A stretch of 64,000 bases of DNA from DOZZ01 sp963792655 (GTDB taxonomy: Bacteria; Acidobacteriota; Terriglobia; Bryobacterales; Bryobacteraceae), in NCBI GenBank assembly GCA_963792655.1, contig CAWBWU010000005.1, forward strand, positions 310,001-374,000, read 5' to 3'. Shown piece after piece: positions 34,709-43,532 of this stretch (position 1 is the first letter of the stretch; every line of letters begins with the position of its first letter). Position numbers and translations under genes: made by a program. The notes beneath the pieces are model-generated. The model was not told the origin of the DNA. It ran no database searches and saw only the letters and a list, made by a program, of their open reading frames with translations.

Positions 34709-35827
34709 GTGGTACATTCTGGGGACGTGTTGCCCGGACGCCACCGTCACCCCACCATCTCTGATGTGGCGCGAGCCGCGGGAGTTGCTGCGATGACGGT
34801 CTCGCGCGTCATCAACGGCAAAGGCTACGTGAGTGCCGGTCTGCGCGAGAAAGTTGAACTTGCGATTCGTGAGCTTGACTACTCACCCAACCGTTTAGCG
34901 CGCAGCCTCAAAGCGGAGCGCACGCAGGTTGTCGGCATACTGCTTCCCGATCTCGCGAATCCATTCTCGGCGATGATCGCGCGCGGCGTAGAAGACGTGC
35001 TGATCAAGCATGGCTACAGCGCATTCATCAGCAGCACCGACCAGAGCAGCACCAACGAAGAAGCAGCGGTGCAGAAGTTTTCGGATCATCGCGTGGACGG
35101 CATCGTTGTTGCCACGAGAGGTTCCGATGCCGGGGATCACGCGCTTCGCAAGCTCGCACAGCGTGAGATTCCAATGGTGGCGATCGGGCGCACGTTTCCC
35201 GCGGCCACTACGGACCACGTGACTGCGGATTACCGCAAGGGCGGCTACCTGGCGACGCAGCACTTGATAGAGCTGGGGCATCGTGCCATAGGCTTTGTGG
35301 GCGTGAGCCTGGCGAATGGCGCAACGCTGCTGCGCTTTCAAGGCTTCCTTGATGCACTGCGCGACGCCGGCATCGAAGCACGCAACGAGTGGATCGTGGG
35401 ACCGGAACCGGGCGGCCGCTCCATCTACTCAACGCAGCAAGACGGGTATGCGGCGATGCAGCAGTTCATGCACCTGGACGAGCGCCCGACCGCGATCTTT
35501 ACGCGCAACGATTACACCGCGATCGGCGTGCTCTGCGGCGCGCGAGATGCAGGGCTCAGCACGCCGGGCGACCTATCCATCGTCGGCTTCGACAACGTTC
35601 CGCTCAGTGCGTACATCTGGCCGCCACTCACTACGATCGATCAGAAGATTGTGGAGCAGGGCGCGGCGGCCGCACAACTCTTACTGGATCGAATGAACAG
35701 CAGCGGGCTGGCCAGCCGCGTTGTCGAGTTCGATTGCAACCTGGTAGTGCGTGCGTCGACCGCACCCACCACCGGTCATTTGGATTTGCTTAAGCGCCGG
35801 AAGTATTCCGCGACCGCATCGCCGTAA
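34709..35827 (+). CDS. LacI family transcriptional regulator
   Basis: 372 residues from GTG 34709; a GTG at 34727 is also possible. The HTH reads TISDVARAAGVAAMTVSRVINGKGYVSAGLREKV, the standard LacI/GalR type, with the hinge YSPNRLARSLKAERTQVVGILLP. The C-terminal periplasmic-binding-like domain has SAMIARGVEDVLIKHGYSAF and VDGIVVATRG. It follows the tyrosine catabolic genes by 14 bases on the same strand, so it may regulate them, although LacI regulators usually sense sugars. Its end overlaps the convergent DUF4175 gene by 52 bases. Confidence 0.92.
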   Translation: MVHSGDVLPGRHRHPTISDVARAAGVAAMTVSRVINGKGYVSAGLREKVELAIRELDYSPNRLARSLKAERTQVVGILLPDLANPFSAMIARGVEDVLIKHGYSAFISSTDQSSTNEEAAVQKFSDHRVDGIVVATRGSDAGDHALRKLAQREIPMVAIGRTFPAATTDHVTADYRKGGYLATQHLIELGHRAIGFVGVSLANGATLLRFQGFLDALRDAGIEARNEWIVGPEPGGRSIYSTQQDGYAAMQQFMHLDERPTAIFTRNDYTAIGVLCGARDAGLSTPGDLSIVGFDNVPLSAYIWPPLTTIDQKIVEQGAAAAQLLLDRMNSSGLASRVVEFDCNLVVRASTAPTTGHLDLLKRRKYSATASP

Positions 35828-38800
35828 CCCTGCGGCACGGGCGAGGGCGCTGCGCTGCGCACAGTGGTGCCTTGCTTCTCATCCACTTTGCGGCGCAGCA
35901 TCAGCTCGACTTCTTCACTCTTCGCCAGCAACTGCGCTTCGATCTGTTGCAGCAGGCGCGGGTTGGCCGGCATGCGGCGCGGATCGATCATCCCCAAATC
36001 GCGCGCGATGCTGTTCAGCTCCGTCGTGAGTTCGCGGTTCTCACGGCTCATCTGTTGCAGCTGTTGCAACTGGCGCGTGAGAGCGTCGTAATCCTGCTGG
36101 GTCAGCGGGCGAACGTCGCCACCGCGTGCACCGCCGTATTCGCCGATCGTCGGAGCACCGCCGCCGAGCGAACCGAAACCGCGCGTGCCACGATTCGGAG
36201 AACCGCCAGCATTGGCTTGTCCCGATTGGCCGTCCTGGCCTTGCTCGCCCGATTGACCTTCCTGCCCTGGCTCGCCGCTCTGACCCGGTGATTGTCCGGG
36301 ATTCTGTCCGGGCGCCTGACCCTTTTGCTGAGAACCGCCCCGCGCCTGCTGTTGACCAGCTTGTTGACCAGGCTGCTGTCCGGCTTGTTGACCCTGTTGC
36401 TGACCGGGCTGCCGACCGGCTTGTTGACCGGGCTGTTGCTGACCAGGCTGTTGGCCGGTTTGTTTGCCGCGGCCTTGCTGATTTGGCGTGGTCATGCGCT
36501 CCAGGCTCTGCCGCATCTTTTCGGCTTGCGCGAGCGCCTGCTCAAGCGATTGATCGTTCTTCTGCGGCCCGGTCATTGCCTCTTGTGCTTGCGCCAACTT
36601 GTCGCGCACGTCATTCAATGAGCGCATCACCATGGCTTCGGACATCACCGCGTAGGGCGCTCTGCCGCGGCGGATCATGTCTTCCGCGCGCTTCATACGC
36701 GACTCGACTTCGTCCTGCTGCAGAGTTGAGAGCGCGTCGCGCATCTTGGAGGACGCGCCCGGCTGCGTGGACGCCATGTCGCGCGCCGTCTGTTGCATGC
36801 CGCGCTCCATCTGCTTCATCTGTTCACGCAGGCGCTGCTTCTCGTTGGCCATCTGCTCGCTGACTCTGCGGTTCTCATCGTCGGAGCGGTCCGCGCCAGC
36901 TTCGCCGCCGAACTTCTGACGCAGGCGATTCTGGAAGTCTTCTTCGTCCTGCGCAAGCTTCGTCGCCTGACGCGCGAGATCGTCGACGGCAGAACCGGAT
37001 TGCTTCTGGCGCATGCGCGAAAGCATGTCGCCGGCTTCCTGCAGACGTTCAGCCGCGCGGCGCGCATCGGCTTGCGACTGCGAACTGTTAGCTTGCGGGC
37101 GGCCTGCCGCCGAAGCCGCATCGCCCATCTCGCGCGTCGCTTCGTTCAACCGGTCCAGCGCCTGCTGCAGAGTCTGCTGATTACCGAGTTGCCGGTTGCG
37201 CGCAACTTGCGGATCGCTCTGTTGCTTTCCATTCTGCTGCTGGTTCTGTTGTTGCTGCTGCTGGCGCGATTGCTGCTGCCCCTGCTGTTGCGAAGATGAA
37301 CTCGACTGCCCAGATTGGCCGGACTGCTGCGAAGACTGTTGAGAGGACTGCGGCGAAGATTGCTGGCCTTGCTGATTCTGCGCCATCTGCTGCATCTCGC
37401 GGCGCAGTTGTTCCGCTTCGCGGCGCAACATCTCCTGTTCCCAGCGCTGCTGGAAGTTCTGCGGATTGCGCTGCTGCTGCTCAGCAAGTTGCTGTTGACG
37501 TTTCGCCAGTTCTTTCAAACGTGCGAGCGCATCGTCAACTTTCTTCTGTTGATCGTCTTCGGCTGACTGCCTGCCGCTCTCGTACTGATTCTTGTTGGTG
37601 TCGAGCTCCAGCTCCGAGAGGTTCTCCATGTCGCGCGAACCGCCTGCGCTGCCGCTGCCTCCATTACTGTTACTTTGCGTAATCTGGATGTCGCGGAAGA
37701 TCGATTCGGCGCGGAGCAAATACTGCAACGCTTTCTGCTCTGGCGATAACGCAGGCTGCCACTGCGCGCTCTTCAACTGTTCCGCCGCGGGCACCATCTG
37801 CTCCACTGCCTTGTCGATGTTCTGAACAAACGCGGCAGTACCTGCGTCGGCGCTGCCCAGAGCACGGCTCTTCATACGATCGGCAAGGCTCTTGGCCTGT
37901 TCGCGAAGCTTCGATTGCACATCGGCCAGATACTTCGCGTTATCCTGCGCAGTGCTCTTGTTCTTGTCGCCGCGCAATTGGTTGAACGTCGCGGCGATGA
38001 TCTCCTGCTGGCGTTCGCTGATCTTCTGCGCGGGATCGCCGCTGCCTCCTGCCTGTTGGCCTTTTTCCTGCGACTGCGAATAGTTGTACTCAAAGGGCTT
38101 GGCCTGCACGAACATGATGTCCGAACGGCTCGTCGAAATCGCGTCCTTCGCCGTTGCGTAGAGGCTCACGATGTCGCCCGGCACAACTTTGAAATCTTCC
38201 ATCGCGAGCAGCATCGAACCGTCGCTCGTTTTTGCACCGCGCGCGCTCAACAGCGGCTTCACCTGCTCCGGACCACCGTTGACCGAGTAGTGCAGTTCGA
38301 CCGCTTGCAGCCCGTAATCATCGCGCGCTTCGATCTTCACCGGCACTTCCTCAACCGGCGAAACCTTTGCGTCGCGTCCAGGCCGCACAATGGTGATCTG
38401 CGGCGGCGAGTCTTTGCGAGCTTCGATAAAGTAGTCTTCGCTGATGCGTACCAGCGTGCCGTGATCCATCGCGGCCACGTGATACATGCCGTCGTGGCGG
38501 ATCGGGATACGTGCACTCAGCGCGGCGCCTGAGAGCGGGAACGATTCACCGGAATCGAGCACCAGGCTTCCGCCACTCAACGGCTTGGCAGTAGTCACCT
38601 GCACCTCGGCGATGGTGCCTTCGACGGCGCGCAGGTCACCGCCCGGATCTTCCGTGACGTCCTTCATGCCGTAGTAAGCAGGGAAATGATAGGTGACGGT
38701 AAGCTTCTTCACTTCAGGCAAGTCGCTGACGGTCAACTTATAAACGGAAGACCGAACGCCGGCCGATTCCACGTAGTATTCAAGGTTCTCGGGCAGCGCT

Positions 38801-39546
38801 GCAAAGACAAATTCAAACGCCGGCCCCTTGGCCTGATGCTGCATTGGCGCCTGTTCCCACTTAGCGGAGCTTGCATAACGCGCGAACACCGAAGCCTGCG
38901 GATCGTCAAAGCCTTGCAGCGTTGCGAACACCGGCTGGTCCATACGCCGCCGGAGAGTTGCGTCGCCGGGTTGAACCAGCACGGCACGGAACGGCTTGCG
39001 CTCGGCTTTGGGATTGCCGCCCCACAACAGCGCCGTGCCATAACCGAGAAAGCCGGGGCCGGAGATCGCAAGCCACAACAGCACCGCACCGGCAGTGGCG
39101 GCAACAGAAGCAAAGCCAGCGGTGTGCGCGGGACTTGCCACTTCGCGCGGCGTCGCATGTTCTGCGACATTCAGCGCATCTTCAGCAAGCAGCGGCAGAA
39201 ACGGATCGTTCGGATGCGAACGCTGCCGCTCGGTGAACGTCAGCAAGCGGTCTCCGAACGCAGGGAACTTCTTCTCGGCAAGACGCGCGCTGCGACGGCG
39301 ATTCATTGCCAGCAGGGGCATCACCAGACCGATGGTGAACGCAGCGGCCAGGCCGAGGAACAACGTCATGCGCGCCCAAAACAGCGCCGTCGCCGGGAAG
39401 GCAAGCTTGTTCAGCAGAATCACCAGTGCGAGCGTCACGACCAACGCCACGCCCGCGAGCAGCGCCACGCCACGGCTGACGGTCAGCCATCGCAAGCCGC
39501 GTTCCAGCCGCCGAAGATATTCAGATATGCGGTCGAGTGGGTTCAT
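35776..39546 (-). CDS. DUF4175 family membrane protein with very long Gln-rich tail
   Basis: 1,256 residues from ATG 39546, which overlaps the stop of the BatA-like gene (ATGA). Two N-terminal membrane helices (WLTVSRGVALLAGVALVVTLAL; MTLFLGLAAAFTIGLVM) and a third near 165 (VLLWLAISGPGFLGYG) anchor a large periplasmic part with beta domains (KLTVTYHFPAYYGM, KDSPPQITIVRPGRDAKV). From about 640 it becomes charged, helical and coiled coil, and then a Gln/Ser/Gly-rich stretch (QQSSPQSSQQSSQQSGQ..., 36.3-37.4 kb). The overall scheme matches DUF4175 proteins seen near MoxR/DUF58 genes. Function unknown. It is the last gene of the MoxR-VWA cluster. Confidence 0.88.
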   Translation of the reverse strand: MNPLDRISEYLRRLERGLRWLTVSRGVALLAGVALVVTLALVILLNKLAFPATALFWARMTLFLGLAAAFTIGLVMPLLAMNRRRSARLAEKKFPAFGDRLLTFTERQRSHPNDPFLPLLAEDALNVAEHATPREVASPAHTAGFASVAATAGAVLLWLAISGPGFLGYGTALLWGGNPKAERKPFRAVLVQPGDATLRRRMDQPVFATLQGFDDPQASVFARYASSAKWEQAPMQHQAKGPAFEFVFAALPENLEYYVESAGVRSSVYKLTVSDLPEVKKLTVTYHFPAYYGMKDVTEDPGGDLRAVEGTIAEVQVTTAKPLSGGSLVLDSGESFPLSGAALSARIPIRHDGMYHVAAMDHGTLVRISEDYFIEARKDSPPQITIVRPGRDAKVSPVEEVPVKIEARDDYGLQAVELHYSVNGGPEQVKPLLSARGAKTSDGSMLLAMEDFKVVPGDIVSLYATAKDAISTSRSDIMFVQAKPFEYNYSQSQEKGQQAGGSGDPAQKISERQQEIIAATFNQLRGDKNKSTAQDNAKYLADVQSKLREQAKSLADRMKSRALGSADAGTAAFVQNIDKAVEQMVPAAEQLKSAQWQPALSPEQKALQYLLRAESIFRDIQITQSNSNGGSGSAGGSRDMENLSELELDTNKNQYESGRQSAEDDQQKKVDDALARLKELAKRQQQLAEQQQRNPQNFQQRWEQEMLRREAEQLRREMQQMAQNQQGQQSSPQSSQQSSQQSGQSGQSSSSSQQQGQQQSRQQQQQQNQQQNGKQQSDPQVARNRQLGNQQTLQQALDRLNEATREMGDAASAAGRPQANSSQSQADARRAAERLQEAGDMLSRMRQKQSGSAVDDLARQATKLAQDEEDFQNRLRQKFGGEAGADRSDDENRRVSEQMANEKQRLREQMKQMERGMQQTARDMASTQPGASSKMRDALSTLQQDEVESRMKRAEDMIRRGRAPYAVMSEAMVMRSLNDVRDKLAQAQEAMTGPQKNDQSLEQALAQAEKMRQSLERMTTPNQQGRGKQTGQQPGQQQPGQQAGRQPGQQQGQQAGQQPGQQAGQQQARGGSQQKGQAPGQNPGQSPGQSGEPGQEGQSGEQGQDGQSGQANAGGSPNRGTRGFGSLGGGAPTIGEYGGARGGDVRPLTQQDYDALTRQLQQLQQMSRENRELTTELNSIARDLGMIDPRRMPANPRLLQQIEAQLLAKSEEVELMLRRKVDEKQGTTVRSAAPSPVPQGYGDAVAEYFRRLSKSK
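36345..36470. repeat. In-frame tandem repeat coding for PGQQ/AGQQ units
   Basis: Inside the DUF4175 gene: repeated TTGTTGACCAGGCTG, TTGTTGACCGGGCTG and related units of about 12-24 bases that encode GQQPGQQ and GQQAGQQ (minus strand). A second Gln/Ser-rich stretch without fixed period lies at 37210-37370. Such tracts are prone to unit-number change. Confidence 0.8.
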
Positions 39547-41582
39547 GCGACGTTCCTCCGCGCGTTCTCCTGCGATTTCACCACAACCGGCCTTGCGGCC
39601 AGATAGCCGTTGCCCACAATCGATTCCGCAAGCGCCAACACCAGCGCCATTGCCAGCACATACCACCACAGCGAAACCTTTGCCGGCTCGACCGGCGCAC
39701 CCGGTGCGGTGTTTCGCGTGCCCTGCCCCGTAGCTTTCCAAAGAGACAACGTTTCGGCAGGCGCCAGAGCAAAATCAGATTCACGCGGGTCCGGGTTCAC
39801 AGCAGCCAGTTCATGTTTTCCGTTCGCGCGGCGTACATCGTAGTAACCCGCGCGTGACAATTGCAGCGACTGTGCGCGCGTCGTGTCGGCCAGCGACAAA
39901 GCACGCTGCCCGTCGGGCCCGACAACTTCCGCCGGAGCCGACGATGATTTCGAAGCACGCAGGTCGAGCGATGCGCCCACGGCGAAGTTTGGACTCTCGC
40001 TCGAGATGCCGCCCAGATACTGCGTTACGCGCTGCACGAACGCGACGTAAGCCGGTTGCAGCGGCAGATCGTTCGCAATGTTATCGAGCGCTGACGTCAT
40101 CACCATCACGCGCCCTTCACCTACCGGCTGATCCAGCAACAGCGGCGTGCCGTCATTGAGCTTCGCGACCACGCGCGCGTTCGACGGCTGCACCTGCGCC
40201 GCCTGGAACACACGCACGTTCGACCACACAACGCCGGGTCCAATTGCGGGATGGCCCGCATCGGCAGACGCGGTCAGGAAGCGATCGCGCTCGGGCGCGG
40301 CATAGCGCGCGTTGCTGATGGTCAGATTGGCGACCGGCACTTTCGAACCAGGCGTGCTGCGGGTGCCCAGCACCGCGAGCACAGCGCCACCGCTCTGAAC
40401 ATACTTTTCGAGATTGCCTTCGAGCGCCGCGGGCACACGCCCCGTGTCGGACAACACCACGAATGCGTAGCGCGCCAGATCGCGTGAAGACGCCTGTTCC
40501 GATGTCAGCGACTCTAAACGGAACGGGCTCACACCCGCGGCGTCGAGCGCATTTTGAAAGTAGAGCAGGCTGCGCGTTTCGCTCGCGTCGTGAACGAACA
40601 ACCCGGGCCGCGGGTCGTCGCGCTCCACCGAGAAGTTGAAGTGGTCGTCGTTCGGAAATGCATCGCCGCCATTGATCCGAATCTCTCCGCGGCTCAAGCC
40701 ATAGGGCGCATCGAGGCTGGTGAACTCCGCGATTGCGCGGCCGTTTGCCGGAACGTCGACTGCTTTGTCGGCAACTACTCTGTTGTTGACGACGAGCGAC
40801 ACGCGTTGTTGCGCGGCCGGTGTGCCATGGCCGGCAACCGTCGCGACAATGCGCAGGCGTTTGGGATCGTAGATGCGGCGCGGAGCCTGTACGCTTTCGA
40901 CGGTGAAGTTCGGGACGTCGTGATCCGCCGCAGCATGGAACTCGAGTGTGATGCCTTCATTCAGCTTCAAGTCGGAGAACGATACCGGCACGGAACTCTT
41001 CTGCATGTCGGAGAAGAGATGCCCTTCAATCGGCTTGTTCGCGGACTTCTGCATCGCGTTGAGCGCGCGCGACACTTCGGCGTATGCGCTCGCGCCATCG
41101 CCTGCGTTGATCGATTCCACCGCTGTGCGCAGCGTTTGCGTATCGTTGGTCAGAGCCGTCATCACACGTGAGCCCGGACCACCGACTGCGATGACTTGCG
41201 CCTGGTCGCCCGATTTCAGCGTGCCGATCACTTGTTGCGCCTGCTGCTTCGCGCGCGTCATGCGGTCGCCCTGGCGCATGCTGAACGAATCGTCGATACA
41301 CAGCGCCACAATGCGCTCGCCTGAATGCGCAATGGTCGATGCCGTTTTGAAAAAAGGTTTGGCAAACGCGAGCATGATTAAAAACAGCAGCGCGCAGCGA
41401 AGCGCAAGCAACAACAGATGTTGCAGGCGGCGGTGTTGAATCGAGCTTTGCGTGCGCCGCTCGAAGAACATGAGCGAAGCAAACGGAATGGGCGTCGTCT
41501 TGTGCCGCTTCAGCAGATGCAGGTAAACGGGCAGGCCGATCGCGAGCAAGCCACCCAGGAACCACGGTGCGAGCAGACCCAA
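39543..41582 (-). CDS. BatA-like membrane protein with von Willebrand A domain
   Basis: 679 residues. The N-terminus (LAPWFLGGLLAIGLPVYLHLLKRH, then RRLQHLLLLALRCALLFLIMLAFAKPF) is the double-membrane-helix region typical of BatA-type proteins. The VWA domain begins near residue 90 with the MIDAS D97-x-S99-x-S101 in CIDDSFSM. Beyond about 330 there is a second alpha/beta segment with FVVLSDTGRVPAAL and GEGRVMVMTSALDN, like a class I glutamine-amidotransferase fold, and a C-terminal membrane helix (VSLWWYVLAMALVLALAES). The VWA part should face the periplasm. It lies directly behind DUF58 and overlaps the DUF4175 gene. Confidence 0.9.
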   Translation of the reverse strand: MGLLAPWFLGGLLAIGLPVYLHLLKRHKTTPIPFASLMFFERRTQSSIQHRRLQHLLLLALRCALLFLIMLAFAKPFFKTASTIAHSGERIVALCIDDSFSMRQGDRMTRAKQQAQQVIGTLKSGDQAQVIAVGGPGSRVMTALTNDTQTLRTAVESINAGDGASAYAEVSRALNAMQKSANKPIEGHLFSDMQKSSVPVSFSDLKLNEGITLEFHAAADHDVPNFTVESVQAPRRIYDPKRLRIVATVAGHGTPAAQQRVSLVVNNRVVADKAVDVPANGRAIAEFTSLDAPYGLSRGEIRINGGDAFPNDDHFNFSVERDDPRPGLFVHDASETRSLLYFQNALDAAGVSPFRLESLTSEQASSRDLARYAFVVLSDTGRVPAALEGNLEKYVQSGGAVLAVLGTRSTPGSKVPVANLTISNARYAAPERDRFLTASADAGHPAIGPGVVWSNVRVFQAAQVQPSNARVVAKLNDGTPLLLDQPVGEGRVMVMTSALDNIANDLPLQPAYVAFVQRVTQYLGGISSESPNFAVGASLDLRASKSSSAPAEVVGPDGQRALSLADTTRAQSLQLSRAGYYDVRRANGKHELAAVNPDPRESDFALAPAETLSLWKATGQGTRNTAPGAPVEPAKVSLWWYVLAMALVLALAESIVGNGYLAARPVVVKSQENARRNVA

Positions 41583-42475
41583 CTATGGCCTCCTCTGGCG
41601 CAGGCGGAAGTATTCGCGCAAGCCTTCGTCCAGCGGACGCGCGGTGTTCATCAGGCAGTAATCAAGGCCCGCGCCGCGCGCGCGATCTTTCAGATCTTCG
41701 AGATGCTTGCCGATCTTGCCGCGATATTCAGAGCGCGCATACTCGGGCGTAACTTCAAGCGACGTGTCGTCTTCCAGGTCGAGCAGCAACACGGGTCGAT
41801 CGAAGTACGGTTCGATTTCATGCGGATCGAGCACATGGAACAGCACCACTTCGTTGCCGCGAAAACGCAGCGGCTCGATCATCTTCATGATGCTGGCGGG
41901 TTCGTCGTAGAAATCCGAGATGACCACCGTAATGCCGCGCCGCCGCAGAAATTGCTGGAAGTGATGGAACGGCTTGGCGAAGTCTGTGCGTTTGCCGGAG
42001 AGCGGCGTCTCCATCGCGTGCAGCAGCCGATGCAACTGCCCTGCGCGCGTTGAGGGCGGCACATAAGCGCGCACCTCGTCGTCGAAGACGAATCAGTCCG
42101 GCCGCATCGCGCTGCACATTGCGCCAGGTAGGCCAGCGATGCGGCCAGGAATCGCGCATAATCGCAGCTTCGTCATCTTGCCCGATCCGTAAGTTCATCG
42201 ACGCGCTGGAATCGAGCAGGATCAGTAACTGCGAATTCGTCTCGCCGCGATAGCGCTTCAGAAACGCGCGTTCGGTGCGCGCAAAAACGTTCCAATCGAC
42301 GTGCCGCAGATCGTCGCCCGGAGTGTAGGCGCGGTACTCGGCAAACTCCTGGCTGAAGCCGAAATCGGGCGAGCGATGCAGTCCCGCGACGAAGCCATCG
42401 ACCACGGTCTTCGCGACCAGATCGAGTCCGGAGATAGCCGGCGAGAGTCGCCGGATCTAGGAAGCGCTGCAGCAT
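41583..42475 (-). CDS. DUF58 family protein, broken by several frameshifts
   Basis: The intended protein starts at ATG 42475 (LQRFLDPATLAG) and ends at 41583; about 297 residues. The DUF58 signature is present: FAEYRAYTPGDDLRHVDWNVFART, followed by a VWA-like core with LLILLDSSASMNL and later ITVVISDFYDEPASI, FHVLDPHEIEPY. Four reading-frame changes are needed: near 42436 (one extra base), 42158-42166, 42115-42122 and 42087-42091. Between them fragments SLAYLAQC and QRDAAGLI, then FDDEVRAYVPPSTRAG appear in different frames. DUF58 proteins accompany MoxR ATPases and VWA membrane proteins. So many indels within 400 bases in an otherwise conserved gene suggest a low-quality stretch of sequence rather than decay. 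Confidence 0.82.
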
Positions 42476-43514
42476 TGAACTCTACGCCTTCGGGCGCGGG
42501 CTTAGCCTCCAGCAACTTCTTCAGGATGTCGTCCTGCGTCAGCCGGTCCGACTCCGCCTGGAAGTTGAGCAGAATGCGATGGCGCAGAATCGGGATGTCG
42601 CCAGCGCGCGGATATCTTCATAGGTCACGTGATAGCGGCCCTTCATCAACGCCCGCGCTTTCGCCGCCAGCACCAGGAACTGCGCGGCGCGCACGCTGGC
42701 GCCGAAGTTGACGTACTTCTTGACGAAGTCGGGCGCACTCGGCATCGCGTGACGCGCGTCGCGCGCACCAGGTCCACCGCATAGCGCGCGACCGATTCGC
42801 CGATCGGCACCATGCGCACCAGTTGCTGGAAATCCAGAATCTCTTCCGCGGTGGTCACCGGTCGATGCCGCGGCGCACGTGTGTGGTCGTCGTGAGGTCG
42901 ACCACCTTCAATTCGTCTTCCGCCGGCAGGTAATCGAGCAGCGTGTTGAACAGGAAGCGGTCGAGCTGCGCTTCGGGCAGCGGATAGGTGCCTTCGAGCT
43001 CGATCGGGTTCTGCGTCGCCAGCACGAAGAACGGCGCGGGCAGCTTGTATTGATGGCCGCGCACCGTGCAGGAGCGCTCCTGCATCGCTTCGAGCAGCGC
43101 CGATTGCGTCTTGGGAGGCGTGCGGTTGATTTCGTCGGCCAGCAGCACGTTCGCGAAAATCGGGCCTGGCACGAACGTCCACGTGCGGCGGCCGGTGGCG
43201 GGATCTTCTTCGATGATGTCGGTGCCGGTGATGTCGGAAGGCATCAGGTCGGGCGTGAACTGGATGCGTTTGAACTCGAGGCCGAGCGTCTGCGCCATGG
43301 TGCGCACCAGCAGCGTTTTGGCGGTGCCGGGCAATCCGGTGATCAGGCAGTGGCCGCCCACGAACAGCGCGATCAGCACCTGCTCGATCACTTCCTCCTG
43401 CCCGACGATGACCTGCCGCACCTGCTTGACGATGTTCGCTTCGGCTTCGCGGAAACGCCCGATGCGCTGCTTCAGTACTTCCGGCTCCATTTGTGTGAGG
43501 GCTATGGTCGACAT
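42457..43514 (-). CDS. MoxR-family AAA+ ATPase, broken by frameshifts in its 3' half
   Basis: The first 215 residues are intact: Walker A GLPGTAKT (60-67), FTPDLMPSDITGTDI, the MoxR hallmark FVPGPIFANVLLADEINRTPPKTQSALLEAM with Walker B, and sensor-1 ATQNPIELEGTYPLPEAQLDRF. Then three breaks follow, each best explained by one missing base: near 42865-42880, 42752-42765 and 42598-42604. The pieces in between (VTTAEEILDFQQLVRMVPIGESVARYAVDLVRATR; KKYVNFGASVRAAQFLVLAAKARAL; ILRHRILLNFQAESDRLTQDDIL) together give the normal C-terminal lid domain. The end is uncertain, about 42457. MoxR ATPases act as chaperones with VWA/DUF58 partners. Confidence 0.85.
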
Positions 43515-43532
43515 GTTTTCCTTGTAACGAGA

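Noticed and set aside
36345..36470. CRISPR array (short regular repeats)
   Set aside because: The repeats are in frame inside a gene, vary in length and have no spacers.
38686..39606. 306-codon plus-strand frame opposite the DUF4175 gene
   Set aside because: Arg/His/Gln-rich with no domain, entirely inside a well-supported gene.
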